64,000 bases of DNA from positions 62,001-126,000 of the forward strand of contig NZ_JAVFWN010000015.1 of NCBI RefSeq assembly GCF_030929495.1. The letters run 5' to 3'. The notes under the pieces were generated by a model. That model ran no database searches and was not told the origin of the DNA. It saw only the letters and a list, made by a program, of their open reading frames with translations. Origin of the DNA: Nocardioides sp. LHD-245 (GTDB lineage: Bacteria; Actinomycetota; Actinomycetes; Propionibacteriales; Nocardioidaceae). Positions 58,085-64,000 of the stretch are shown in pieces. The stretch's first letter is position 1. The number at the start of each line of letters is the position of its first letter. The translations under genes and the position numbers were made by a program.

Positions 58085-58586
58085 CCGCGGCGATCGACCA
58101 GAGCGGCGTCCGGTCCGGGCCGGTGGCCGCCTCCGGGGCGCGACCGGGATCCGGGCCGTCCGGGTCCGCGCCGGCGAGGGCGAGGGCCAGCGGATCGAGC
58201 CGCGCCCGGGAGACAGCGGGCCGGGCACGCGCGGCGGGCGACGGCACACGGCGGGAGCGTCCGGCGTCGAGGCGGTGCGCCCACGCCCATACGCCGCCCG
58301 CCATACCCAGACCCAGCGCGAACACGACGAACACCGACGCGGTGGTCGGCGTGGTCGGCCGGCCGCGGGTGAGCGCCAGCGTGAGGGCCGGTCCGGCGGC
58401 GCCGAGCGCCCCGAAGACCGCGACGAGCCCGGCCTGGGCGCACCGCATCCGGGTCGGGATCGTCGGGGCGGACGTGCCGGCGCCGTGGCGCGCCTGCCAG
58501 GGACGTGCCGCCAGGAGTACGCCGGCCGCGGTCACGACGGTCGACGCCGCTGCGAGCGTGGTGAGTGCCTCGGGATGGGTGCCCAT
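57921..58586 (-). CDS. Small membrane protein, unknown; 3' half uncertain
   Basis: 221 aa as read. Residues 1-115 contain three membrane segments (LTTLAAASTVVTAAGVLLAA; AQAGLVAVFGALGAAGPALTLAL; ASVFVVFALGLGMAGGVWAWA), which look like real coding sequence. The rest is Arg/Pro-rich, and its last 164 bp run antisense through the end of the M3 peptidase gene. The true end may be earlier through a sequence change, or the tail may be a random extension. No family is recognised. Confidence 0.45.
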   Translation of the reverse strand: MGTHPEALTTLAAASTVVTAAGVLLAARPWQARHGAGTSAPTIPTRMRCAQAGLVAVFGALGAAGPALTLALTRGRPTTPTTASVFVVFALGLGMAGGVWAWAHRLDAGRSRRVPSPAARARPAVSRARLDPLALALAGADPDGPDPGRAPEAATGPDRTPLWSIAAVSGPARRRTSRRRTGDRGTRRPDLRRCLRRRGPARGRGSGVPPRVRTGRTRRRR

Positions 58587-58690
58587 GTTTCGGGTGTCCG
58601 TTTCGCTGGGCGGCGGGGCCCGAGATCGAGGCCGCGGTGGTGGTGTCGGGGTACCCCCGGAAGCGGTCGGGGCGCACCCCGGTCCCGGGG

Positions 58691-59788
58691 TCAGGCGGAT
58701 CGGCTCCGGCGGTGCGATCCGAGCAGGGCGGCGCCGGCGGCGGTGAGACCGAGGCCCAGCAGGCCGAGCGCGACGGAGGGGCCGCCCGTGTTCGGCAGTC
58801 CGTCCTCGGTCCGCGTGGACGCCGCGGCGTGGACCTCACCCTTCGGCTCGGCGTACGCGACGACGGCGACGCCGCCGACCTCGCCGGGCTTCTCGGTCTC
58901 GCCGCCGACCTCGCCCCCGACGTCGCCGCAGGGGGTGGTGTTGGTCTCGACCGGGGTGGGGTAGCCGTGGGTGGGCCGGTCGCCGGGGAAGGTGTGGCCG
59001 GTGGTGGCGGTGAGGGTGAGGGAGCCGTCGTTGTTGCGGGTGGTGGTGTAGTTCCCGGTGGGAACGGTGCCGTAGGTGGCGTTGCCGGTGCCGCAGGGGT
59101 CGATGACCGGGATGGTGGGCGGGACGATCTCGACGACCGGGTTCTCGGGCGGGGTGTCGTCGTCGCAGGGGGTGGTGTTGGTCTCGACCGGGGTGGGGTA
59201 GCCGTGGGTGGGCCGGTTGCCGGGGAAGGTGTGGCCGGTGGTGGCGGTGAGGGTGAGGGAGCCGTCGTTGTTGCGGGTGGTGGTGTAGTTCCCGGTGGGG
59301 ACGGTGCCGTAGGTGGCGTTGCCGGTGCCGCAGGGGTCGACGACGGGGATGGTGGGCGGGACGATCTCGACGACCGGGTTCTCGCCCTCGCCCTCGTCGG
59401 TCGGACAGGCGGAGAGCGGGACGTTCGCGGCCTTCTCGCCCTTCTCGGCGAGGCGGACGGCGACGGAGTCGTGCGCGTCGGGGAAGTTCCACGGGAAGGT
59501 GGAGCCGTCCCAGCCCTTCAGGGTGTTCACGCTGACGATGACGATGTGGTCGAGTACGCCGCCCGGCCGGGCGACGTACTTGCACACGACGACCTTCTTG
59601 GCGTCGTCCTCAGCCGACGTCGTCGGCTCGCCGGCCCCCGTCGTCGCCGTGGTCGGGGCGTCGCGGTCCGACGGGTCGGCGGCGAGCGCCGGTCCCGCCA
59701 GCGCGGCCGTCAGCAGTGCGATCGCCGTCACGACGACACCGAGCAGACGGGTCCGGGGTATGCGTGCAGGGCGCGCAGGGAACGTCAC
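58691..59788 (-). CDS. LPNTG cell-wall-anchored protein with two long repeats
   Basis: 365 aa from GTG 59788, with an AAGGAGA site. Signal peptide to about residue 37 (VVVTAIALLTAALAGPALA). Residues 65-125 form a small domain (KVVVCKYVARPGGVLDHIVIVSVNTLKGWD) like the WxW-type exported cores of some actinobacterial surface proteins. Two repeats of about 73 residues follow (NPVVEIVPPTIPV to PVETNTTPC), nearly identical. The sorting signal is LPNTG (331-335), then a hydrophobic helix and HRRSRSA. Sortase substrate; function unknown. No sortase gene in the window. Confidence 0.85.
   Translation of the reverse strand: MTFPARPARIPRTRLLGVVVTAIALLTAALAGPALAADPSDRDAPTTATTGAGEPTTSAEDDAKKVVVCKYVARPGGVLDHIVIVSVNTLKGWDGSTFPWNFPDAHDSVAVRLAEKGEKAANVPLSACPTDEGEGENPVVEIVPPTIPVVDPCGTGNATYGTVPTGNYTTTRNNDGSLTLTATTGHTFPGNRPTHGYPTPVETNTTPCDDDTPPENPVVEIVPPTIPVIDPCGTGNATYGTVPTGNYTTTRNNDGSLTLTATTGHTFPGDRPTHGYPTPVETNTTPCGDVGGEVGGETEKPGEVGGVAVVAYAEPKGEVHAAASTRTEDGLPNTGGPSVALGLLGLGLTAAGAALLGSHRRSRSA
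58928..59384. repeat. Two near-identical 220-bp direct repeats inside the LPNTG gene
   Basis: Copies 58928-59147 and 59165-59384 differ at only a few bases and are spaced by 237 bp (79 codons), so the reading frame is kept. Near-identity at silent sites indicates recent duplication or ongoing gene conversion. Copy number is likely to vary between strains. Confidence 0.85.
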
Positions 59789-60163
59789 GATTCTCCTTCA
59801 AGGGCGTAACGCCGATGAGGTCTCGGCGTTGAGCCGGAGAAACCGCCCGCAGATTTCTCTGGGATCCGGGGTTCTCCGGCCGATGATCCGGATGCGCCGC
59901 CGAGAAGAACGCGAAGCCATCTCAACATGGCCCGGCGAGCGCTCCGGCCGTCCGATTCTCGGATGCGATACGCCTGAGCGGCAGCCGTGGCGAAGGCCAC
60001 CTTGCGCCGCGGGTAAAGACTCGGTGAGGTGCGCAATTGCGGAGTCAGCGGTCGCCTTGGCTGGCTAGGGTCGGTGCCGTCTCCTGTGGACGACCTGGCG
60101 GGTCTTCGGGTGGGCGCTCTCGGGAAAGGGAGCAGCCGCCACTTGTGAAAGAGGACCGGACGG
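59789..60163. other. 375-bp intergenic region with a long inverted repeat
   Basis: No gene is supported here. It separates the LPNTG gene (minus) from the XRE-type gene (plus) and must hold both promoters. ccggagaa (59834-59841) pairs with ttctccgg (59872-59879), and cgccga/tcggcg pair in the leader of the LPNTG gene. These may be a leader structure. I see no riboswitch core that I can name. The part 59920-60110 shows nothing clear. Confidence 0.4.
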
Positions 60164-61111
60164 GTGTGGGGGATCATCTCGTCGTTCGAGGCCGACATCG
60201 CCTCGAGTCCCGATGTCCGTGCGCTCTGGGACCGGGGACAGCCGCCGTGGGTGGCCCTGGAGGGCCGCGCGGCGCTGCTGCACCGCGCGGTGCTCGCCAA
60301 CAGCCTGGCGCTCGCCCACTTCGTCTCGGCCGACGATGTCCGTCACCTCGAGGCGCTGATCGGCACGGAGGGGGCGCCGACCGTCGCCCGCATCCAGGAG
60401 CGGGTCCTGGCCCGGATCGACGACCCGGACCGGTCGTTGACCGTCCGCCTGGTCGGGCGACTGGGACGCCTCGCCTGGGGATCGCGGGCCCGTGCGGGGA
60501 CCTCCGTCATCAGCGGCAGTCCCGAGCTGGAGCAGACCTGCGCCGAGGCGGCGCTGCGCCTGCTGTTGGTGGGGGCGCGAGCCGAGGAGCCGCCGGTCAT
60601 CCGCTCGGCGGCGGACCTGGGCGCGGTGATCGACAGCCAGGACCTGGGCGCCTGGCGGGCATGGGCCGCGGCATCCGCGGCCGCGCCCTGGACCGGACGG
60701 GTCGAGGAGCACCTGGAGCTGGTCCGAGCCGGCGGCCGGATCGGTGAGACCGCGGGCCTGGAAGCCTTCGTCGGGCTGGTGCAACGCGTCACCCGCGAGG
60801 ACGAGCGGCGTACCGTCGCCGACCAGATCCGCTCCAGTGTCGACAGCACCGGCCTCTCACAGCGGGAGTTCGCCGCACTGGTCGGGACCTCGCCGTCGCG
60901 GCTCTCGACGTACCTCACCGGTGCCGTGGTGCCCTCCGCGATGATGGCGCTGCGCATCGAGCGGGTCGCACGGTGGGTGGTGGCGTCGAGTGCCTCCTCT
61001 GGCCCTGACGGGCCCGCCGGTCCCCCGTCGCGGCCGCGGCGCCCGAGCGATCACGAGCTCGGGCCGAGGGCCCGGCGCCGGCACGCGCGGACCCGTCCCG
61101 ACCGGGCGTGA
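60164..61111 (+). CDS. XRE-type HTH regulator with unknown N-terminal domain
   Basis: 315 aa from GTG 60164 (a GAGGA site lies about 9 bp upstream). The first 200 residues are helical and Ala/Leu-rich, not a family I know (FEADIASSPDVRALWDRGQPPW; AAALRLLLVGARAEEPPVIRS). An XRE-like HTH follows about 225-275: VDSTGLSQREFAALVGTSPSRLSTYLTGAVVPSAMMALRIERVAR. The tail is Pro/Arg-rich and disordered. The HTH being near the C-terminus is unusual for the family. Confidence 0.65.
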   Translation: MWGIISSFEADIASSPDVRALWDRGQPPWVALEGRAALLHRAVLANSLALAHFVSADDVRHLEALIGTEGAPTVARIQERVLARIDDPDRSLTVRLVGRLGRLAWGSRARAGTSVISGSPELEQTCAEAALRLLLVGARAEEPPVIRSAADLGAVIDSQDLGAWRAWAAASAAAPWTGRVEEHLELVRAGGRIGETAGLEAFVGLVQRVTREDERRTVADQIRSSVDSTGLSQREFAALVGTSPSRLSTYLTGAVVPSAMMALRIERVARWVVASSASSGPDGPAGPPSRPRRPSDHELGPRARRRHARTRPDRA

Positions 61112-61152
61112 GCCGTTCCTGCTTGCGTACGCCTCGTCGATTGCGTACCATT

Positions 61153-61168
61153 GCGATATATCGCGATA
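61153..61168. promoter_or_regulatory. Overlapping palindromes upstream of the padR gene
   Basis: gcgatatatcgc (61153-61164) and tatcgcgata (61159-61168) are perfect, overlapping palindromes in an AT-rich patch 80-95 bp before the padR ATG. A further gcgcgatatc is at 61186-61195. They are strong candidates for the PadR autoregulatory operator. Confidence 0.55.
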
Positions 61169-61247
61169 CGGACACGAACTGTTTGCGCGATATCTTCAAC
61201 TCCGACCCGGGGCCCACGAGGCCCCCGACATCGAAGGAGGTCCCGAC

Positions 61248-62087
61248 ATGGGACGCCATCACGAGAACCTTGGTCAGTACGACGACCGCGACCCCTGGGG
61301 TCGCTCCGAGCCCCGCGGATTCCAGCGCCGCCAGCGCGGCGGGGGCCCCGGTCCCTGGGGCGGCTGGGCCGGCTGGGACCAGTGGGGTGAGCCCGGCCGC
61401 GGCCGGGGACGCCACGGTGGTCCGGGCTTCGGCCCCGGCGGGCCGGGGCTGCCGCCGCCGTGGCTCGCCGGCCTCTTCGGCATGGGACGCCCCGAGCCCG
61501 GCCGAGGCCCGCGGGTCCGCCGCGGCGACGTCCGCTCCGCCATCCTCGGCGTGCTCCGCGACGCCAACCAGCGCGAGGAGTCGCCGAACGGCTACCAGGT
61601 GATCCAGGCGATCACCGACCGCAGCGGCGGCGTCTGGAAGCCGAGCCCCGGCTCGGTCTACCCGACCGTCCAGCAGCTCCAGGACGAGGAGCTCGTCGAG
61701 ATCGACGAGGCCCGCGGACGCCGGGCCATGCGACTCACCGCCAAGGGCGCGACCTGGTGCGAGGAGCACGCCGACGAGCTCGCCGCCGTCTGGGTGCCCT
61801 TCGACCGGAGCCGGGAGCGGGCCCAGGGCGGCGCGGTCGACCAGGGTCACGCCGACCTCAAGGCCGAGATCGGCCAGGTCATGAGCGCGGTGTGGCAGAT
61901 CGTCACCGGCGGCTCCGACGCCCAGCGCCAGGCCGCGGTCGGTGTGCTCGTCGACGCCCGCCGCAGCCTGTACGGCATCCTCGCCGACGGCCCGAGCCGG
62001 GAGACCGACCCCGACGACCCGGCCGACCCGGCCGACCCGGAAGACCCGCAAGACCCGACCGACCCGGAAGACCCGGCCGACGGCTGA
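61248..62087 (+). CDS. PadR-family transcriptional regulator with low-complexity tails
   Basis: 279 aa from ATG 61248 with a strong AAGGAGGT site. Residues 1-85 are Gly/Arg/Trp/Pro-rich and probably disordered. The PadR winged helix spans about 88-170 (RRGDVRSAILGVLRDANQREESPNGYQVIQAITDRSGGVWKPSPGSVYPTVQQLQDEELVEIDEARGRRAMRLTAKG). A dimerisation helix region follows. The end is an acidic DPxDP repeat (about residues 255-278), from tandem gacccg codons. PadR proteins repress detoxification or efflux genes and themselves; the palindromes just upstream suggest autoregulation. Confidence 0.85.
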   Translation: MGRHHENLGQYDDRDPWGRSEPRGFQRRQRGGGPGPWGGWAGWDQWGEPGRGRGRHGGPGFGPGGPGLPPPWLAGLFGMGRPEPGRGPRVRRGDVRSAILGVLRDANQREESPNGYQVIQAITDRSGGVWKPSPGSVYPTVQQLQDEELVEIDEARGRRAMRLTAKGATWCEEHADELAAVWVPFDRSRERAQGGAVDQGHADLKAEIGQVMSAVWQIVTGGSDAQRQAAVGVLVDARRSLYGILADGPSRETDPDDPADPADPEDPQDPTDPEDPADG

Positions 62088-62096
62088 TCCGGATCC

Positions 62097-62280
62097 GCCG
62101 ACCCGGCGCAGATGAAGTCGCAGATCCCGCCGACCCGGCGCAGATGAAGTCGCAGATCCCGCCGACCCGGCGCAAAGTAGCTCGACTGGAGTTCACTCTG
62201 CGCCGGGTCGATGCGTTCTCCTGTTCAGTCTGCGCCGGGTCGGCGCATTCTCGGGTTCAGTCTGCGCCGGGTCGCGCGAG
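62097..62280. repeat. Second array with the gacccggcgcaga core
   Basis: Two exact 32-bp copies (62097-62128 and 62129-62160; gccgacccggcgcagatg followed by aagtcgcagatccc) precede a truncated third copy. Three inverted copies of the core (tctgcgccgggtc) follow near 62198-62210, 62229-62242 and 62261-62274. Facing cores can pair as gacccggcgca/tgcgccgggtc stems. The array lies between the convergent padR and aminotransferase genes, as the related array at 24515-24700 follows a P450 gene. Confidence 0.75.
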
Positions 62281-62285
62281 GTGGA

Positions 62286-63662
62286 TCAGCCCGTGTAGTA
62301 GTCGTCGGCTACGTCGAGTGCTTCGTCGAGGATCGCGAGCCCCTCGAGCAGCTCCTCCTGCGTGGTGGTGCACGGCGGGGTCACGTGGGTGCGGTTGAAG
62401 TGGACGAACGGCCACAGGCCGCGCTCCTTGCAGGCGGCCGTGAAGCGGCCCATCGGCTCGGCGTCGGGTCCGGCGGCGTTGAACGGCACGAGTGGCTCGC
62501 GGGTGGCGCGGTCGCGGACCAGCTCGACGGCCCAGAACATCCCCAGCCCGCGTACGTCGCCGACCGACGGGTGCTTCTCCGCCAGCGCGGCGAGACCGGG
62601 GCCGATCACGTCGGCACCCATCGCGCGCACGTGGTCGAGTACGCCGTCCGACATCACCCGGATCGACGCGACCGCAGCCGCGCAGGCCAGCGGGTGACCG
62701 GAGTAGGTGAGGCCGCCGGGGTACGCGCGCTCGCGGAAGGTGTCGAAGATCGACTCCGAGATCACCACGCCGCCGAGCGGCACGTAGCCGGAGTTCACGC
62801 CCTTCGCGAAGGTGATCAGGTCCGGTGTCACGCCCCAGTGGTCGATCGCGAACCACTCGCCGCACCGCCCGAAGCCCGCCATCACCTCGTCGGCGATCAG
62901 CACGATGCCGTGCTCATCGCACAGCGCGCGTACGCCGGCGAGGTAGCCCGGCGGGGGAATGAGGATGCCGTTCGTGCCGACCACGGTCTCGAGGATGATC
63001 GCCGCGATGGTCGCGGCTCCCTCGACCATGATCGTGTCGGCCAGGTGCTGCAGCGCGCGCACACCCTCGTCCTCCTCGGACGTCGCGTGGAAGGCCGAGC
63101 GGTAGGGATAGGGGCCCCAGAAGTGCACGGAGCCGGGGATCGACGGCTCCGACGGCCAGCGCCGCGGGTCGCCGGTCAGCGCGATCGCGCCCGCGGTGGC
63201 GCCGTGATAGCTGCGGTACGTCGACAGCACCTTGTGCCTGCCGGTGTGCAGCCGCGCCATCCGGATCGCGTTCTCGTTGGCCTCGGCACCGCCGTTGGTG
63301 AAGAACACATGGTCCAACGAGCCGGGTGCGCGCTCGGCGATCAGCCGGGCCGCCTCGCCGCGGACGTCGTTGGCGAAGGCGGGCTGCACCATGCACAGGC
63401 GGGCGGCCTGCTCCTGGATCGCCGCCACGAGTGCGGGGTGCTGGTAGCCCAGGTTGAGGTTGACCAGCTGCGAGGAGAAGTCGAGGTACGTCCTCCCGTC
63501 GTAGTCCCAGAACCGCGACCCCTCGCCGCCGGCGATCGGCAGCGGGCTGATCCGGTCCTGCGCCGACCACGAGTGGAAGACGTGCGCGCGGTCGTCGGCG
63601 ACGACGGTGTCGACGGTGCCCATGGCGGCGTCGGTGGTGATCCCCTGGTCGGTGGTCGTCAT
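62286..63662 (-). CDS. Class-III PLP-dependent aminotransferase (omega-amino acid type)
   Basis: 458 aa. Class-III features: DFSSQLVNLNLGYQHPALVAAIQEQA, FFTNGGAEANENAIRMAR, TYRSYHGATAGAIALTGDPRRWPSEP, the PLP-binding LIADEVMAGFGRCGEWFA (Asp) and the Schiff-base Lys in LITFAKGVNSGYVPLGG. Such enzymes move amino groups from beta-alanine, GABA, taurine-like or other omega-amines to pyruvate or 2-oxoglutarate. It is 4 bp downstream of the MmsA-like gene, so aldehyde product and dehydrogenase fit together (beta-alanine to malonate semialdehyde to acetyl-CoA is one reading). The substrate is not proven. Confidence 0.88.
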   Translation of the reverse strand: MTTTDQGITTDAAMGTVDTVVADDRAHVFHSWSAQDRISPLPIAGGEGSRFWDYDGRTYLDFSSQLVNLNLGYQHPALVAAIQEQAARLCMVQPAFANDVRGEAARLIAERAPGSLDHVFFTNGGAEANENAIRMARLHTGRHKVLSTYRSYHGATAGAIALTGDPRRWPSEPSIPGSVHFWGPYPYRSAFHATSEEDEGVRALQHLADTIMVEGAATIAAIILETVVGTNGILIPPPGYLAGVRALCDEHGIVLIADEVMAGFGRCGEWFAIDHWGVTPDLITFAKGVNSGYVPLGGVVISESIFDTFRERAYPGGLTYSGHPLACAAAVASIRVMSDGVLDHVRAMGADVIGPGLAALAEKHPSVGDVRGLGMFWAVELVRDRATREPLVPFNAAGPDAEPMGRFTAACKERGLWPFVHFNRTHVTPPCTTTQEELLEGLAILDEALDVADDYYTG

Positions 63663-63666
63663 GGCG

Positions 63667-64000
63667 TCACCGGTTCCGCGGGAAGCCGAGGTCGATGGTC
63701 GACGTCGCCGGATCGGGCCAGCGCGAGGTGATCACCTTGGCCCGGGTGAAGAACTCGATGCCCTCGGCGCCGTACATGTGGTGCGAGCCGAACAGCGACG
63801 ACTTCCAGCCGCCGAAGGAGTAGTGCGCGACGGGCACGGGGATCGGCACGTTGACGCCGACCATGCCGACCTCGATCTCCCGCTCGAACCTGCGTGCCGC
63901 GCCGCCGTCGCGGCTGAACAGCGCGACGCCGTTGGCGAACTCGTTGCGGTTGACCAGGTCGATCGCCTCGTCGAAGGTGTCGACCCGCACGACCGAGAGC
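63667..64000 (-). CDS. mmsA: CoA-acylating methylmalonate-semialdehyde dehydrogenase, C-terminal part (partial)
   Basis: The window contains the last 110 or so codons; the gene continues to the right. FDEAIDLVNRNEFANGVALFSRDGGAARRFEREIEVGMVGVNVPIPVPVAHYSFGGWKSSLFG is the C-terminal catalytic segment of MmsA/IolA-type aldehyde dehydrogenases, and VITSRWPDPA is their typical end. The enzyme turns methylmalonate or malonate semialdehyde into propionyl- or acetyl-CoA with NAD+ and CoA. It is followed after 4 bp by the aminotransferase gene. Confidence 0.9.
   Translation of the reverse strand, partial: LSVVRVDTFDEAIDLVNRNEFANGVALFSRDGGAARRFEREIEVGMVGVNVPIPVPVAHYSFGGWKSSLFGSHHMYGAEGIEFFTRAKVITSRWPDPATSTIDLGFPRNR

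Noticed and set aside
55994..58249. Minus-strand open frame opposite the M3 peptidase
   Set aside because: No family motif; the plus strand has the HEFGH zinc site and full family length.
1..64000. Prophage, integron, insertion sequence with transposase, tRNA or rRNA genes
   Set aside because: No integrase, transposase or phage structural gene was found, gene gaps are short, and no cloverleaf-like sequence was seen. An automated tRNA and IS scan would be the definitive test.

Overview
The window is a continuous piece of a very GC-rich actinobacterial chromosome. Frequent GTG starts, many 4-bp GTGA/ATGA gene overlaps, LPxTG wall proteins, a DrrAB-type exporter, an MpaB-family protein, two P450s, an ECF42-type sigma factor and abundant TetR/MarR/PadR regulators fit a Nocardioides-like member of the Propionibacteriales; that placement is an inference from gene content. 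No rRNA, tRNA, transposase, phage gene or CRISPR array was seen. Both ends cut genes: a sensor kinase (KdpD-like) at the left and a CoA-acylating semialdehyde dehydrogenase (MmsA-like) at the right.

Layout. 1-6.9 kb: kdpD' and kdpE, a pterin dehydratase, a secreted Ig-like protein, an AbrB/RelE-like toxin-antitoxin pair, a short UvrA paralogue and a membrane protein. 7-14.9 kb: MpaB-like oxygenase with divergent TetR, luciferase-like flavoenzyme overlapping a thioredoxin, GH25 lipoprotein, NYN-domain protein, SDR epimerase, exonuclease III, MFS transporter. 15-19.6 kb: LPATG wall protein, a degenerate aminoglycoside-phosphotransferase-like protein, a GAF histidine kinase and a LuxR-type response regulator. 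19.6-31.7 kb: GH65 phosphorylase with beta-phosphoglucomutase, P450, CoA-disulfide-reductase-like flavoprotein, DrrAB exporter, CAP-domain protein, Dps, and a P450-TetR operon. 31.8-35.2 kb: AarF/UbiB-like kinase, LysE exporter, VapBC-like pair.

35.2-46.2 kb is the most coherent accessory locus: sulfatase, formylglycine-generating enzyme (which would activate that sulfatase), a complete peptide-type ABC importer (fused double ATPase, two permeases, lipoprotein binding protein), a ROK repressor, and a divergent TauD/AtsK-type Fe(II)/2-oxoglutarate dioxygenase. Together they look like a system for importing sulfated organic compounds and releasing sulfate/sulfite from them.

46.2-64 kb: DinB-like protein, a divergent MarR/MarR-like pair sharing twin operators, MFS exporter with nitronate monooxygenase, YCII-ECF42 pair, two secreted proteins, M3 peptidase, LPNTG wall protein with long internal repeats, XRE-type and PadR-type regulators, and a class-III aminotransferase next to MmsA.

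Intergenic DNA is unusually rich in inverted repeats. Some are probable operators in front of regulator genes. Others are long, near-perfect hairpins or tandem arrays after gene ends, including a core motif (gacccggcgcaga) found in two arrays about 37 kb apart and a 166-bp element with perfect 20-bp terminal inverted repeats.
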